A DNA stretch of 64,000 nucleotides, taken from Atopsyche davidsoni (lineage: Eukaryota > Arthropoda > Insecta > Trichoptera > Hydrobiosidae). Where the stretch lies: contig JAILWY010000014.1 in the NCBI GenBank assembly GCA_022113835.1, forward strand, positions 10,727,501-10,791,500, read 5' to 3'. The notes below the pieces were generated by a model that was not told the DNA's origin, did no database searches, and saw nothing but the letters and a program-made list of their open reading frames with translations. Within the stretch, counting starts at the first letter, position 1. Each line of letters begins with the position of its first letter. Positions 23,901 to 34,259 of this stretch are shown piece by piece. The position numbers were made by a program, and so were the translations under genes.

Positions 23901-25008
23901 ACCCTCACCCTCGGCGTCAGCAAATCTTCCTTAGTTGTAACAATGGGACTTTCCAAAATGAGAGTAAGTGATAACCCGGGAACGGTTACATATCGGAGTG
24001 GTGCGCTCAAATACAGGTGAGCAGCAGGAAGATGGCCCCGGCGCGGGGACTGAAACGTCGAAGTGATGTACACCCCAAGCAGCAAAATATCCAACTCAAA
24101 CAACGACTACCAAAACCTACGATCATACCTAAATGTTAACTATTTTTTCGAAATTTTATTTACAGCCTAGTTTGAACTTTAAGTAATTATTGCAAATTAT
24201 GACTCAAACCAACGTTTTTACGCGTAAAAAAAATTAAGTCTATTCAAACCGGAGCGCGGAAATTACTAAAATTGCGACGAGTCGTCAATATTGTCAATTA
24301 CATGCAAGAAAAGAATATTATTTTACTTGGTTTCTTTTAAATTAAATTAAAAAATAAAGAAATTGCAGGTAGGTTATTAATGTTGCAAAATGTTTCAAAT
24401 CAATTTAATCTACCCAAGACTGGTTTAAACTGATGTATAAAGATAATTACTCACATTTTCTAAAATATGATGTGCATATTTGATAATAAATTGATTTTTC
24501 AGGTGGGCTTCGATGAATATAGACTGAAATTTATGAACATAGGGCCTACCGGCAGGATTGAAGCTATAATAGGGAAAAACTCTATTCATATGAAAATATC
24601 AGCTGGCATCAATAAATGGCAGCCCTATGCTGTGATAGATGATCTCAAAATCGAGTTTGTTGGGCAAGTACCATTGCACTACTACCAATTGATTAGTTTG
24701 GATAAAAACTTATTGGTTTAATAGCAAGAAAACCACTAAAATTATTACAGTCTTTTTTTTTTAAAGCTTCCACCGTATTAGACGAAATCACTTTATTATA
24801 ATGTAGTATTTTTTTTTTTAGGGATGTGGATATTCATATAACGGGCCTAGGACCGCTCAACTGGTTGGTATCAACAATATCCACGTGGGTGTCGGGACAT
24901 ATCAAAAACATTGCAATCCCCATGATGGAGGAACAAATCAAAGCCGAGATACAAAAAGCAATAAACGGAATGAACATATGGGACTTGGTTACCAAAACGA
25001 AGACTTAG
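11874..25008 (+). CDS. Mite group 7 allergen-like (TULIP-fold) two-domain protein, 10 exons
   Basis: Exons 11874-11966, 15139-15242, 20240-20446, 22551-22665, 22888-22960, 23049-23196, 23281-23416, 23814-23963, 24503-24663 and 24822-25008 join with every intron phase matching, giving about 457 residues. The C-terminal half (from about residue 205) shows group 7 allergen features: an amphipathic helix, an LP motif (RLPDLHANF), G-x(9-11)-DLSTIDRTNDVTLTL, alternating strand-like segments, and a C-terminal GLGPLNWLV helix followed by a long charged helix. Exons 2-5 look like a second, diverged copy of the same fold. Members of this superfamily bind lipids in an elongated hydrophobic groove. The model lacks a signal peptide, so either the protein is intracellular or the true first exon is missed. 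Ligand and physiological role are unknown. Confidence 0.8.
15139..15242 (+). CDS. Group 7-like gene, exon 2
   Basis: Acceptor TTTTTTGTTCCCCAG and donor AT|GTAAGC bound 104 bases that are open in only one frame (GFTNAAVQKASQGDD... to ...DNNGNQ). The exon ends in phase 2, and the first base of exon 3 completes an Ile codon. It is GC-richer than its flanks, as expected of coding sequence here. Confidence 0.7.
15614..15940. mobile_element. Non-autonomous TIR element carrying a tRNA-like segment, copy 1
   Basis: The ends match as inverted repeats (ATTACTAATATGATTA on the left, its reverse complement at 15923-15938). The inverted arms extend inward for roughly 100 bp, including CTCTCAGAAAAATATCA and the GTGATTTGTGTGGGATTTGA block, so the element can fold back. 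A second copy lies at 43256-43580 with the same interior. No transposase remnant is present. Superfamily is not assigned, because target duplications are obscured by the A/T flank. Confidence 0.8.
15690..15765 (-). other. tRNA-like 76-nt cloverleaf inside TIR element, copy 1
   Basis: Read on the - strand, the segment starts GTGATT and ends AATCAC (6-bp acceptor-like stem). It has GTAC..GTAC around an 8-base D-like loop containing GGG, CCGGT..ACCAG around a 7-base loop CATGTAA (centre TGT), and GTGGG-TTCAAAT-CCCAC as a perfect T-arm with box B. The D and acceptor regions are offset from a true tRNA by 2-3 bases, so this is a tRNA relic or mimic, not a functional tRNA gene. Confidence 0.65.
16320..16590. 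other. GC-rich block in intron 2, unassigned
   Basis: This stretch is far richer in G and C than its flanks and contains TTTTTACGG- and CCATGATTACGG-like motifs. The + strand has an 81-codon open frame and the - strand a shorter one, but neither has family resemblance or matching splice sites. A conserved regulatory element or a decayed insertion are both possible. Confidence 0.4.
16765..17231. mobile_element. hAT-type non-autonomous element with 8-bp TSD
   Basis: TTTAAAGC flanks the element at 16757-16764 and 17232-17239, the 8-bp duplication typical of hAT transposons. The ends GGTTCCAAAAC and TTTGGGAACCAGTGG are imperfect inverted repeats. The right end carries a GACCCCTGGGGGTC palindrome. 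The same end sequence occurs inverted at 20474, next to hAT transposase remains, supporting the assignment. Confidence 0.75.
19336..19575 (+). other. Open frame of 77 codons, probably not a gene
   Basis: The second half (19440-19570) is GC-richer and open, with TTGGCAG upstream and a GTAAAA downstream of TTAG. The phase does not fit between exons 2 and 3 of the surrounding gene: insertion brings a stop. It is therefore not treated as an exon. It may be a decayed repeat. Confidence 0.3.
19657..20183. mobile_element. Long-TIR MITE upstream of exon 3
   Basis: The left arm from GGGTCCATTTTCGATTTTTT (19661) returns as its inverted complement ending GAAAATGGACCC near 20180. The arms pair for roughly 80 bp with mismatches and also share AAAAATCTA-TGCAC. 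The interior is A/T-rich with no coding capacity. It ends only about 55 bp before the exon 3 acceptor, so it may supply the branch-point region. Confidence 0.7.
20240..20446 (+). CDS. Group 7-like gene, exon 3 (very GC-rich)
   Basis: Acceptor TACTTTGTTCACAG and donor ATCAG|GTCACA bound 207 bases. The frame fixed by the neighbouring exons reads SLVQMRAFGCSAFHVSRLEL..., resembling the strand-rich part of group 7-type domains, with an unusual Ala/Gly-rich insert (VAASAGAAARGAGALLVE). G+C is extreme compared with the AT-rich introns on both sides. Several other frames are open only because of that composition. Confidence 0.8.
20474..20990 (+). pseudogene. hAT (ZBED-type) transposase relic
   Basis: The left end (GATCAATATCGACCCCCAGG) is the inverted counterpart of the hAT end at 17231. 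Further in, 20740-20900 can be read across frame changes as ALWTIARRFL..LPSSFLVEMAFSAV, then LLTKKRNTLEITERGDLKL. This pattern is typical of the C-terminal dimerisation region of ZBED5/GTF2IRD2-like hAT proteins. Stops and frame changes show it is dead, and the N-terminal two thirds are missing. Confidence 0.7.
21004..21070 (+). mobile_element. pogo/Tigger-type terminal repeat, one end
   Basis: CAGTAAAACCTCGATATAAC preceded by TA matches the usual pogo/Tigger end. ATAACGGAC motifs repeat twice more within 60 bases. The matching opposite end was not found nearby. An adjacent 67-codon open frame (21073-21276) might be internal element sequence but shows no recognisable domain. Confidence 0.6.
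21273..21452. mobile_element. Foldback element
   Basis: GTCGCGATCAACAAATTGCA..AAGGGTGT returns inverted as ACACCCTTGTGCACTTGG..ATCGCGAC about 100 bp later. Outer edges CCCACACACC and CCGTGTGTAGG also pair loosely. The central loop carries ACTAGTA-like inverted triplets. The whole behaves as a MITE-like foldback insertion of unassigned family. Confidence 0.6.
21590..21790 (+). pseudogene. piggyBac-like transposase fragment (decayed)
   Basis: Across a stop and frame change the translation gives an acidic stretch (SSDSEQSDNEEVPKKK) and then PSNPQSVYEVVQLFIGNDLF. The order acidic N-terminus, NP motif, then a hydrophobic LFxxNDL helix matches the start of the piggyBac transposase core. The frame ends abruptly where the direct repeat begins. 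Recognition is from memory of the family pattern, so moderate confidence. Confidence 0.5.
21774..22046 (+). repeat. Direct repeat, two units of about 100 bp
   Basis: Units at about 21774-21871 and 21947-22046 share CAAATCAAAGAGTGTATAGA, then TTTCACACG, CAATTTTACGCGAATTTTG and TTTGGTTACCCGCTTAAA, with few substitutions. The 75-bp spacer is A-rich and unrelated. Origin is unclear; it could be duplicated subterminal sequence of the adjacent piggyBac-like relic. Confidence 0.8.
22551..22665 (+). CDS. Group 7-like gene, exon 4
   Basis: Acceptor TTTAAATTTCACAG and donor AGC|GTAAGT. One base completes Arg from exon 3, then 38 codons (VLFSGVKVEGSAGLEI...). The pattern of alternating hydrophobic residues fits the second half of a TULIP domain. 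It ends in phase 0. Confidence 0.85.
22888..22960 (+). CDS. Group 7-like gene, exon 5
   Basis: Acceptor ATATTTGAAG and donor GTAG|GTAAGG. It encodes a charged linker (VYHYAPKNNEGEELITSE...) and ends with the first base of a Glu codon completed by exon 6. It probably connects the two domains. Confidence 0.8.
23049..23196 (+). CDS. Group 7-like gene, exon 6
   Basis: Acceptor ATAATATTTTCAG and donor TTCAG|GTTTGT. It encodes an amphipathic helix (SGELFYQLQQELISQLNEVL) that opens the second domain, and ends in phase 2. Confidence 0.85.
23281..23416 (+). CDS. Group 7-like gene, exon 7
   Basis: Acceptor CGTCTGTCAACAG and donor AAAG|GTAAAA. It encodes NMVVDLIMMEVRKNFLQKC followed by the RLPDLHANFSRK motif characteristic of this family, phase 0 at the end. 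The preceding intron is only 84 bp. Confidence 0.85.
23814..23963 (+). CDS. Group 7-like gene, exon 8
   Basis: Acceptor TTGACGCACAG and donor AGA|GTAAGT, exactly 50 codons. The stretch GWLRDLSTIDRTNDVTLTL aligns by eye with the central loop and strand of mite group 7 allergens. A second strong donor (TACAG|GTGAGC at 24017) stays open but would shift exon 9 into an early stop, so it is either unused or gives a truncated form. Confidence 0.9.
24503..24663 (+). CDS. Group 7-like gene, exon 9
   Basis: Acceptor TTGATTTTTCAG. It encodes VGFDEYRLKFMNIGPTGRIE...DDLKIEFV with strand-like alternation. It ends at a non-canonical donor GG|GCAAGT. A GT three bases further on would lose family-like sequence in exon 10. 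Confidence 0.85.
24822..25008 (+). CDS. Group 7-like gene, last exon
   Basis: After a T-rich tract ending TTTAG, the frame reads DVDIHITGLGPLNWLV, then a long charged amphipathic helix and TAG at 25006-25008. This C-terminal arrangement is what group 7-type proteins show. Confidence 0.9.
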
Positions 25009-25301
25009 GATTATTTATTTTATTAAGTGTGCACTTCAGATGTGTTTTCATACGAAAATCGGAATATATATTTACTGCACATATTATATTCACTCGGTCA
25101 AAATCTGCAGGCTGTGAGCACATTTGGGAGTATTTATTCATGAGTCAAATATGTATGAAAGTGCAAGTCAAAAATCTATTCATATATGGTTTCGCTTTTT
25201 TGTATGAAAACACAAAATGAAGAGGTCAATCTTAATTTCTTATGGATATATATTTCATAGCGTAAATGTGATTAACCAGAAAAAATAATTGGATGATGAA
25301 T

Positions 25302-25494
25302 AATAAAAATTTAAAAATATATTTATATACTTGCCATTCGACTAAAATACATATAAATTATTTTAGCCTATCTAAATTATACCAAATAATTAATTAAAGT
25401 TTATTTACGCATTTGAAATGTAAGAGCTTCGATTCTTTATTTATTTTTCCGAATGGTTGTTAACGTTAGCAATAATAATTATATTGAAAATAAA
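25302..25494 (+). promoter_or_regulatory. Polyadenylation signals for the group 7-like gene
   Basis: AATAAA occurs at 25302-25307 and 25489-25494, downstream of the stop codon at 25008. Either could direct 3' end formation. AATAAA is common in such A/T-rich DNA, so the choice is uncertain. Confidence 0.5.
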
Positions 25495-26640
25495 TATATT
25501 TAGAGTGGTTGTGATGTGAAATATGCAAGACTTCATGATTGGCAGCTTTTGCTCGTGTAACTGGGCCTATCTCGTTAGGATACAAATATAAAGTCGTTAC
25601 TCTAGTAAAGAAACTTGACCATTTCATTTATTACGGTTACAGTTAACTTATTTATAAATATCACCAATATTTAAATTTTCCTTGGTTTCTCAAAACCTAT
25701 GGCTCTGTTAAACAATATAATTTTTTACTAGAATTGTGACGATACGTAACATCATTTGTTATATTTTTAGATGTTTTGCGCATTTTTACTAGACTGAATA
25801 TGTGCCTTTTATAGAATATAGTATCCTAGAAGTGAAAATTATAAAATATTTATTCAACGAAATATTTTTATTTCGTATATCATTGTTTTTTTCGTGTGCC
25901 GGATTTATATGAATCGAGAACTAATGTATGCAAGATTTATTTTTACGTTATTTTTTTGCATTCAACTGCGTGCCTCTTAAAACATTGAACTACACGATAT
26001 GATTAAAGATTAGTTACAAATAATAACAGAAAGATGCGAGTTTAAATATATTAAGCCAATATTACTTATAGCTCAGTGCATACACGTTGATTTTTATTTT
26101 TCACAGATTTACTGCAAGCTTACATTATACATATAAATAAAAAATAAAAAAGCAATATTTTTATATGTCCATTACTTTAAAGCATTTAAATGATTTATTT
26201 TTTACGTTGTTATTATTATAATTTTATTTAAACAATAAAATGAAATTTGAATAAAAGTTTGTTAATAAATAAATAAACACTACAAATTTACTGTATTTTA
26301 TTTTTACATAAGTTTTTTTAATTTAAATTTGCCTTTTTTTCATAGAAATAAAACATTAACTTAAATTGAATGATATTCATATTATTTTGAACTGTTTTTT
26401 ACAAAACATCGATGCATGCAGTTACTACCAATCACTTTTACAGTAGAAAATCCTTTTTTGATACTTTCAAGAATTTTAGCTTTCAAAGAAGTATCAATCA
26501 TCAATTAATATTGTGATAGTTATTTAATGAATTGCAATATTTTATTTTATTTTAATTTTCCCGTTTATCTAATACTAGAACGCTATCGTGACTCAAGATT
26601 TGTCAAACTTTAAACAAACAAACCTAAAACGAAACAGGAA
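25495..26640. other. AT-rich intergenic DNA
   Basis: No gene, RNA or mobile element could be supported. The sequence is dominated by short A and T runs. Confidence 0.5.
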
Positions 26641-26688
26641 GCGAAGTAGGTCACTTCGGTGGCGCCCTGCAGGGGGAGTTAGCGGAAG

Positions 26689-26882
26689 ATGGCGCACAGA
26701 TCCCTCCGAGACGAATTAATGGACGCCATATCCGGTTACGGCGAAAATGATTACAAAACCTTGATCCCCGCCATTGTTCACTCAATACCCGCTGAGATTT
26801 CGCGTATTACCTCGACCGGCCGCCGACGTACGCTAACTAACAAATTTGTCACAAGATGTATTACTGCAGAGTGTTGTAAGAT
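26689..26882 (+). CDS. Candidate first exon, unidentified
   Basis: A GC-richer block with a good start context (GGAAGATGGCG) opens 84 codons beginning MAHRSLRDELMDAISGYGEN. A usable donor (TGTT|GTAAGA, GT at 26876) could end the exon in phase 1 after about 62 codons. No downstream exon in matching phase was identified and no domain is recognised. It may instead be a conserved regulatory block that happens to be open. Confidence 0.3.
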
Positions 26883-26944
26883 CTCGAGTAACGTAGATCC
26901 TATTTTCTTGTCATTTAACTGTTTTCCTGTGCTAGACTGTTAAA

Positions 26945-29900
26945 CTGCGGTGACAATTTTTTTTAAAAATACTTTATAGTGCTTCAGTATAACGTTTTTT
27001 ACTAGGCCGGTTTCGCCAACAAACTTTCTTATATCTATATCAACCAAGACTATTGAATTAACCTTGTAAAATCAAATACATAGAAATCACGTTTAAGCAT
27101 TAAGCGATTGCATTATATTTGTATACTATATATATATATCTAAAGTATATTAATAAACATGTGTCTGGTCGTGTCATTTATACAACTCATTTGGCATTTA
27201 CGTAGAAATATGAAATAATACCATTTGTTTTATGCAAGATTATTGGCACGACAGTGTTAATCTCAAGTCGCTTTGTATAATACTGATTGTGCGAACTTTC
27301 GTCGAAAGCTTCATCATAAATGTAAGTTTCAATAGGACGGTATCTTTCCAATTATTTTCGTATCACTTTAACGAGACGTTCCGCCTGAGCCAGAATAGTT
27401 ATTTTCCTGAGGCTTCGGTAATAAAAGTTATAAACGTGGAATCTGTGTGATTCAATCGATTGCTTTTCTATTAAAAAGTAGCTATAACGAGTTGTTAGAT
27501 ATCTTTTAATTAACGCTGAGTTAAATTGGTATTACATGATTTTAAATAAAAACTATTAACACAAACTAATACTTACACTCAGTTATAAGAATCTTGAAGG
27601 TTATTTTATACTAAAATAAAAATAATATAAAATAATAAATTAAAACATTAAATTGAATAATAATTAAATCGATTTACTTTTCTTAGTGTTATTCCTCAAT
27701 CCTTTGGGATACTTCGACCGTATTTCCATGCAAAAAGCAAATACATTTATATTTTAATATATTATTTTGATCGTTAAGATTGTTCTTACGTATATATTTC
27801 GTTGAGCTTTACTTTCTTTTAAAAAATATATTTTAGTTATAACTATTAATTTAAAAAAAGGGAAATGGGAAGGTTGCGAAACACGATATGAAGCAGAAAT
27901 ATATTCTTTAATAATATGCGGCATTATTTTCTTATGCAAGCTAATTTATAATGGAATTCATAATGCAAGCGAGCAAGTAAAACTGATCGCAGAATTCCAA
28001 ACACAGCTTTCTTGGTGCTTATATTTAAGAATACAACATTTCGTAATTTCTATTGAAACTAGATTGCGATCTAAAGCCACATTACTAAGAAAGACTACAT
28101 AGTAATTTTTACCTATTTTTATATAACAGATATGAATCTGGGTTACGGTCTTGTCACGTGGAATTATAGGAAATTCATGTAAAAGGAAAAATGTTGTACC
28201 TTGTCTGCTTATCAAATAAACTATGCAAATACCTGGAGGCTGTTTAGGAGGGAAGTGGTAAGCGCGTCAGAAATATTCCCATGTAGGATATATTTCTAGT
28301 TAATTTGAATAGCCAATGAGCGTTTTTATTCTTGGAGCATAATTCTTATGTTACAGGTATTAATCAAAATGAAATAATTTTTAAATTCGTGTGTTCAATA
28401 TACAAATGAACAAAAAACGTTGAAAACAGTATTATTTTATGAACCCCTTACAAATAATATATATTTTCTAAATAATCGAATATTTTAGATTGGCGTGACG
28501 ATAAGTTTGTGAACTTACAACAGACGGCGACTTTTTTTTATTTTCTATTCTCCGACAATTTATTTGTATTTGAGTCACCACTCATATTGCATAATTGTTT
28601 ATCTTACATGTATGATACTCTATCAAGAACATTTAAAAATAGCAACGACTCTTCTTAACAAGTGAATATTTTGCTATCTTAAATCTGAATAAAAATCAAA
28701 TTCAAGTATTTTAGACTAAGCCTGAGGCGGAGAGTGATTAAATTGCCATATGCACGAGAAGAATTTCACAAGGCCGCTTCGCTTGGGGTGAGATTCCACC
28801 GCAAGTTGGGAAGTAGGTCGTCCCCGTAATTAAGGGAGAATACCCACCTCCTTTCTGGATAAAGACGAAGGGATTCGTATACTAGGGGTAGGCTGTTAAA
28901 ATAGAGTGGAGAGCTCGAGACGGTTTAAACTGGCATGCTTCTAGACGTGCGCTGTTCGACGCAACAAGTTGCTGATTTTTCCTCGTTGGGGTTACGTATG
29001 CATTTCACATTGAAAAAAAATAAAGAAAATACGGTTTTCTATCTAGTTTTAAATTATATTAAACAATATACTCGTAAAAACGACCTGGAGATTACTGAAC
29101 CCTTTTACTTCAAATATTTCCTTGTTCTGAAAAATTCCTCATAACGCTTTATACTAATTATTTTTTTATCATCTGACCAATCAGTTTTTTTTAATTTAAT
29201 GTATTAAAACTTAACAATGTCAGTTGAGCTTTAATCATATTATTTGGTAAAAAGTCAGCATCCATCATACAACAATTGGCGTATGGATTTACAATATGGC
29301 AATCAGATTTAAAAAAACATAAACCTTAGAATGAATATGGTTTTTTCACAACAATTTAAACTACCTAGTTTGTAGAGTTATAAAAAATATTTTTTAAATC
29401 AAGAAATGACATTGCATAGTATTATTAACGTCATAAGAGTTTTCTCTGAGAAGTTATTTGTTAAAATTATTTTTGTAAACCGTTGCTGAGGACTAATCCG
29501 GCTAGCTTTGTTATATGTAATACTACATAATCCTGAAAAGGTATAAATCTGAAAACTTCTATTTTTAGAATATTATACGTGTGTTTTTGAATTGCGCGCA
29601 GTAAAAAGCCTCCGTGTAATCCTCGGGCGATTAAGTTCGAGGGACACTTCGATTATCGCCCCCTTTGGCTAGGGGGAAGGAAGGCAGGGCGTAATAACCT
29701 CCAGGGGAGGGCTTTAGTTCTCATAATACTACCACAATATGCACGTATTCGTATTCCAGTAATTTATTATTCCACATCACAATATATAATATCGTTATAC
29801 TTATTTTATACTTAAAAAACGTATTAACTAATCAAAACATAGATAATATTTTTTTAATGTGACTTGAATTTAAAATATATAAAACATATTTAAAACAATA

Positions 29901-30440
29901 GGATTCACTGCCCTTGTACTTGTATGGACCCCACGTAACTGTTATTTATGTATTATGCTAAATTTTCCTGTAATTATTTGTAAGTTTTTCATTGGTGTGG
30001 TTTTGCTGAATGCAATGAATTCTTGATTAAAAATTACGACACGTGTCATTTCCGCTACATCTAAATTAATTAATATTTTTTATGAGACTTATACTTGTCT
30101 AATTTCATTCATAAAATAATGGTGATGGTATCATTATATGCATATTCTTTTAAGCCTCAATATGTATTGTATGGTACATAAGATATTTGTTTTGTAGGCG
30201 GTTTGAGAAACAGTTTGACACTTATCAAAACAATAAAGATAGTTTAAACAACTCATGATTATTTAGCAACAGCCTTTTATTTATACGCACTTCAAAATAA
30301 CTTGTAAAGGGGAAGTACAAATTGCAAGAAATACAAAATTCAAGTAGACAAGATGACTCTTTTTGTTAACACGTAAAATATCATTATGATTATTATCATT
30401 GTATCATATATTTGCTTGTTTTTTTGGTATTTCATAAAAC
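26945..30440. other. Gene-poor AT-rich DNA with GC-richer blocks
   Basis: No supported gene. Blocks near 28740-28930 and 29620-29720 (the latter with CGATTATCGCCCCCTTTGG) contrast sharply in composition and look like conserved non-coding elements. Elsewhere the sequence is A/T-rich without features. Confidence 0.45.
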
Positions 30441-30441
30441 T

Positions 30442-30523
30442 TCACCCTGCCCTGATTAGAACTTTCTATCTCGATTGAGAGGAAGTCAGTTCGGCTCTCG
30501 TCCTTACGTTCCTCCGTGTTCAT
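30442..30523 (-). other. Weak candidate exon, - strand
   Basis: An ATG at 30523 on the - strand opens a charged frame (MNTEERKDESRTDFLSIEIE...) reaching a donor-like AGG|GTGAAG after 26 codons. The frame is preceded by an in-frame stop. No partner exon or homology was found. The GC-richer block could equally be non-coding. Confidence 0.2.
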
Positions 30524-33500
30524 CTCGTCTTGGTGAAATTGAGCTCACACATGTCTCAGTTTGCTGGATGATAATCTGAACTAACACTGTATTTGTCGAT
30601 CTGTAATGGGTGATGCCAATTATGGAAACGTCAAATTGCGATGTAGACCAATATTATGATATGGACCGGTCATTTCCGGAAATGTCAGATACATATTACC
30701 ATATATATATATATATATCCTAAATTAATCTGGTATCAAATTTTAATGTGTGCGATAATACTTTTGGATAATACTCACCATAAGCCTCGGTGGTTAGTTA
30801 TAACCTTAATTAAAAAAAAACTCTTGTATAAATGTGTTTTTAATACAACAATTATTATTTTATTACCCTAGAAACGTAAAATATCTTATTCAGTGTGATT
30901 TTATTAGAATATACGTTTCCGGTTTAACAACTGAGGTGTAGTATAAAAAAATCATAACATAATAGTAACTCGAGTAATACATACATTTTATGTTTTTGTT
31001 AGGCGGCCTAATTTCCCCTTCTTCAAAACATCCCGTAAGCTTCAAACGACTTATTAAATATGTACTAAATACATAAAATATTATTTGGGTTACCTTCAAA
31101 ATACTAAATCCAGCATAGAAAATACATATATACACGTTTAGTGTTATCCTGTTGTTATTTCAGAATTGATGGAATTTGTAAGTTGTGACTCATGGATGTT
31201 TAGATTTTAGTAAACCGTGGAAAGACGACTGCTGAAAGATTAGTGGAATTGGAACACTCTGCATAAGCTTTGTTGAAATCGTATGTGTATTGGTTAGCGC
31301 AAACAAGTCCAACATTATTAGTTACAAGTTTATAATTATATTTTTATTTAGTAACATACGTGCACATTCAAATTAAATTCAAGAGGTTCTTAGAAATGCT
31401 TGGATAATGCAAAATGCTGAAAAAAAAATACAATAATTATATTTTAATATGAAATTAATATTATTATTTGTATACTAAGAGGGACACGTGATTTTTTTAT
31501 ACCTATATTTTACATTTGAAATAATTATTACAAGGTTTTTAAAACACGTGAACGTACTTAAGTGAGGTGAAGCATTTAAAAAAAAAAAAAGGTTACAGAC
31601 AAATATAACATGAAAAGCTAGCTCTTGTTATAAATTATGCTTATTTATAAGTGTGCAGAGAATACCAAATATACACATTAAAAATGCTTACATTGAACCG
31701 TTCCTCAAAACATATAGTTTGAACTAATCGACCGTAATACCTAAAAATCATTAGCCGGAATGTTGATAATTTAATGAACTTACTGAAAAAGTGGATGACT
31801 GTTCTTAGTAACAAAGAATAAATTCAAAATCGAAAAATATTGACTTGCTCAACATGGCCGCAAAAAGAGAAAATAATTTATTTTGCATGTCCACTACTGA
31901 CTTTTCTTTTTTTTTAATTTTTATTTGTAATATCTCTACTGTGTATTGTATTTGTTATTAACATTGACAACTTCATAAGTTTGTAAATTAAATACAATTT
32001 TTTATAACCAGGAAGCTTTGGTTTATTAAATGTCTAGACTGTGCGATTAAAAATTCTTTAATGTGCTGGACGACTATTCCCTAAAGGTCACTCCTCATGT
32101 CGGCGTCACAAATCAAATAAATAACGTCCACGCGTCTGAAAACTTTCAGCTGAATTCTCATCTTTGGCACGAATCTTGAAAAAAAGTTTTTTTAACCCGT
32201 GACGACTACACTCCTTAATTGTAAAATTAAAAAAAAAGTACCTGCGAAAGTAAGTTTAGGGTAAGAATACCTTTTCATAATAATAAACGGTTGTTTTTGA
32301 AATCCTATATAAAAAAGTAACAGACCGTAGAAAACGGATGAACTTAGTACAACAAAAAACTTAAAAAACCAGCGTTAGTTAATAACTATCTGGTCTCAAA
32401 ACTCATTCTCGGGGTGTTTTTTTTTAAACTTAATTTTTCCTTAATCTATAAAATATCTTATTACCGCAATTATTAAGAATTCAATTTATGGGTTCATATT
32501 AAAATCCATTGATGTACATAACGGGTTAAGTGAATCAAAAACTTTATACAAGAACTCATAATAAAAACGACAAAAAACCTAAAATTTATTGACTATCAAT
32601 TGATTCCCTGGTATTTCAAGAAAGGTTTCTAAATATTAAACGATTATTTTCTCAAATTTTATATAACATGACATTATTATTACCAGTACAATTTACAATA
32701 GTAAAATTGAAGTGACGAAGTGTTAATAGTTTCCTCTTAAATCGAAAATCATTGGACCCTATACTATTCAATTTTGTTTTATTTAATTCACTTTTCAAAA
32801 ATACACATGTTATGTTTTTTATAGATTGTAGAAAGAGAGTTTACGATTATTTATAATATGAATGTTTGTTTCAAATTAAACTTATTTGTCCAATAGAATT
32901 AATAAATTCATAACATTGTGGTAACAATTAATTTATTTAAAAAAACGCAATCGGATTGCCCTGAAATTTTTAATCAATGTAAAGGAAAGCAGTTAATTAT
33001 TTTAGTATTTTCTAATCATCTACAAACATGTAAGTCTATAACGACCTTGAATCCAAGGTGGAAACATCCGTCAAATACATTTTTTTTTTACTTTCATCAA
33101 CTCAATGTGGGTGCTGGGTATTTCAAATGTATTTATTTTACATTCAAAAATAAATATAACATTCCTTCTAAGATACATACTCGTATAAATCATTTTTTTT
33201 TCATCTAAACACGTACAGCTTTCTTGTACATCTTAAATTAAAATAATTCTTTCGACATACGAGTTGGTACATTGATAAACCTCTCTTAAAAACATTTTCG
33301 GAAAATCAATCAGTTAATTTTTGGAAATTATTAAAATAAATAATAGCAGTTCGTTAAATAATATACGATGTTTATTTTTTAGGTCTACTTATTATTTGAT
33401 TAGTTCAAAATTATTTTTAGAAAGTCATAACTGTTTTTCTTTAATTTTTTTATTTTATCACCTGTCCAGTTTGTTTGTCTTTCTTGTAGACGCCACGTTA

Positions 33501-34030
33501 CTTATTTGAGTATTTTATTGACCTCGATCGAGCGTCCAGGTCTATTTGTTTGAGTCGAACGAAATGGCTCAAAATCACTAGGAACAAAATTAAAACACAA
33601 TTTAAAGAGCGTTTTAATATTAAAATAAAACTTTAAACAAATAAAAAAATAAGTCATTAATTTTCTATTGGAAGTAATAAATGGTCAAATAAATGACATA
33701 TCTAAAGTTTAAAAAAACAATGTTATCTTTGATAATTAATAATTAACGTATTGTTACGTGACGTTTCAATGAATCAAACCAAATAGACGTGAAACTATTA
33801 GCATTAACAGGTGCCCCACTGAATCAAACAAACAAACTTTCGCCTGAAAGTTTATAGACCAACTGCCGAGCAAACAAGCCGAATAAACAATATTGTAACA
33901 GTTTCAGTTGCACAATAACCATATATGGGCGTTTAATTTATATCAATTGAATATTTTACAGTTGCACATGCATAAGATCTTTTTAAGGTGTCTAATTGAA
34001 TCCATAGGAACTAGGTATCTTAAAGAAGAT
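30524..34030. other. Gene-poor AT-rich DNA
   Basis: No supported gene. It contains a short (AT)n run at 30701-30718. Open frames near 32918-33208 and 33321-33509 are A/T-driven. Confidence 0.5.
30701..30718. repeat. (AT)n microsatellite
   Basis: Nine uninterrupted AT units. Confidence 0.9.
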
Positions 34031-34044
34031 AAGACGATACTCCA

Positions 34045-34211
34045 GCAAGCGCAGACCCTGTACAAGGAGCAGGCATTCCTGGTATGCCGTGATGGAGTAT
34101 GAGAGTCACGTCTGGTCTGGTACTCCGAGGTTTTTGGTTAACATGCTTCACAACATCCAAAAGCATACCATCAAACTGATCAATAACCTTACGGGCAATC
34201 CCCTTCCTTGA
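34045..34211 (+). pseudogene. Non-LTR retrotransposon reverse-transcriptase relic (C-terminal region)
   Basis: The frame at 34092-34211 reads MEYESHVWSGTPRFLVNML and then HNIQKHTIKLINN before a stop. This corresponds to the MEYCSHLW-G-P...L-IQ-RA--LI block near the C-terminus of jockey/CR1-like non-LTR polymerases. The preceding LYKEQAFLVC segment fits the same protein in a different frame, showing a frameshift. Only about 55 codons survive, so the copy is dead. Confidence 0.7.
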
Positions 34212-34259
34212 AGATATAAACCGTATCGTAGCAAAAAAAAAAATTCACTGTACGATTTC

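Noticed and set aside
23630..24103. 157-codon - strand open frame
   Set aside because: Antisense to exon 8 and introns of the group 7-like gene; no domain, and the sense exons explain the composition.
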